A stretch of 5,236 nt of DNA from an uncultured Bacteroidia bacterium (GTDB taxonomy: Bacteria > Bacteroidota > Bacteroidia > Bacteroidales > Prolixibacteraceae), in the NCBI GenBank assembly GCA_903859795.1, contig CAIOOC010000199.1:1-5236 (forward strand), written 5' to 3'. Below the pieces are notes generated by a model. The model made no database searches, was not told the origin of the DNA, and saw only the letters and a program-made list of their open reading frames with translations. Positions 5,207 through 5,236 of this stretch are shown here, in pieces. The first letter of the stretch is position 1. The number at the start of each line of letters is the position of its first letter. The position numbers and the translations under genes are program-made.

Positions 5207-5236
5207 GTTAAAATCGGGGCACAGCCTCTTTTAAAC
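5207..5236. other. Inverted-repeat edge sequence, possible mobile element end or terminator
   Basis: GTTAAAA (5207-5213) and TTTTAAAC (5229-5236) form a near-perfect inverted repeat around TCGGGGCACAGCCTC. Read from the right edge the sequence is AAAAGAGGCTGTGCCCCGAT. Sequences of the type AAGAGGCTGTCCC are common at insertion sequence ends and terminators in Bacteroidota, but this one differs and the window stops here. It could equally be the terminator of a gene lying to the right. Confidence 0.2.

Overview
The window looks like chromosomal DNA from a member of the Bacteroidota, moderately AT-rich. Four things point there: two exact copies of the Bacteroidota -7 promoter element TAnnTTTG (TATTTTTG at 1128-1135 on + and at 5102-5109 on -), start codons without convincing Shine-Dalgarno sequences, a lipoprotein-anchored family GH16 glucanase, and a DUF1624 C-terminus ending in the typical KWWLSYL. 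I cannot place it below phylum level. No rRNA, tRNA, CRISPR array, complete insertion sequence or phage gene is visible.

Layout, left to right. 2-289 (+) is the last 95 codons of a DUF1624 / heparan-alpha-glucosaminide N-acetyltransferase-like membrane protein. 290-679 is a long non-coding gap with a bulged hairpin and a 14-bp palindrome. 680-952 (+) encodes a complete DUF4242 protein, followed by a strong 17-bp hairpin (975-1018) that probably ends its transcript. A good Bacteroidota promoter (1105-1135) then leads into three same-strand genes: a small three-helix membrane protein (1155-1487), an eight-helix membrane protein built from two similar halves (1597-2403), and a GH16 beta-glucanase lipoprotein (2439-3539). 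The last two are only 35 bp apart and are probably co-transcribed.

Downstream of the glucanase, 3542-4218 holds what looks like a decayed or chimeric gene. Protein-like sequence changes frame near 3620-3632, then continues through a recognisable CFGSCPTF...AEGFSSSI block. At about codon 3935 it passes without a stop into a dissimilar hydrophobic segment. On the other strand, 5079-4255 encodes a complete CPBP-family (CAAX protease/Abi) intramembrane endopeptidase, with all catalytic motifs, a TTG start and its own promoter. The two convergent reading frames end in a shared inverted repeat in which both TAG stops lie opposite one another. The last 80 bases carry a short direct repeat and, at the edge, a sequence that might be the end of a mobile element.

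The glucanase is the only gene with a clear substrate (beta-1,3- or mixed-linkage glucan). It has no SusC/SusD partner, sensor or second glycosidase here, so it is not part of a visible polysaccharide utilisation locus. I see no convincing undescribed multi-gene system. The items most worth checking are the 3542-4218 remnant, the duplicated membrane protein and its link to the glucanase, and the mirrored stop codons.
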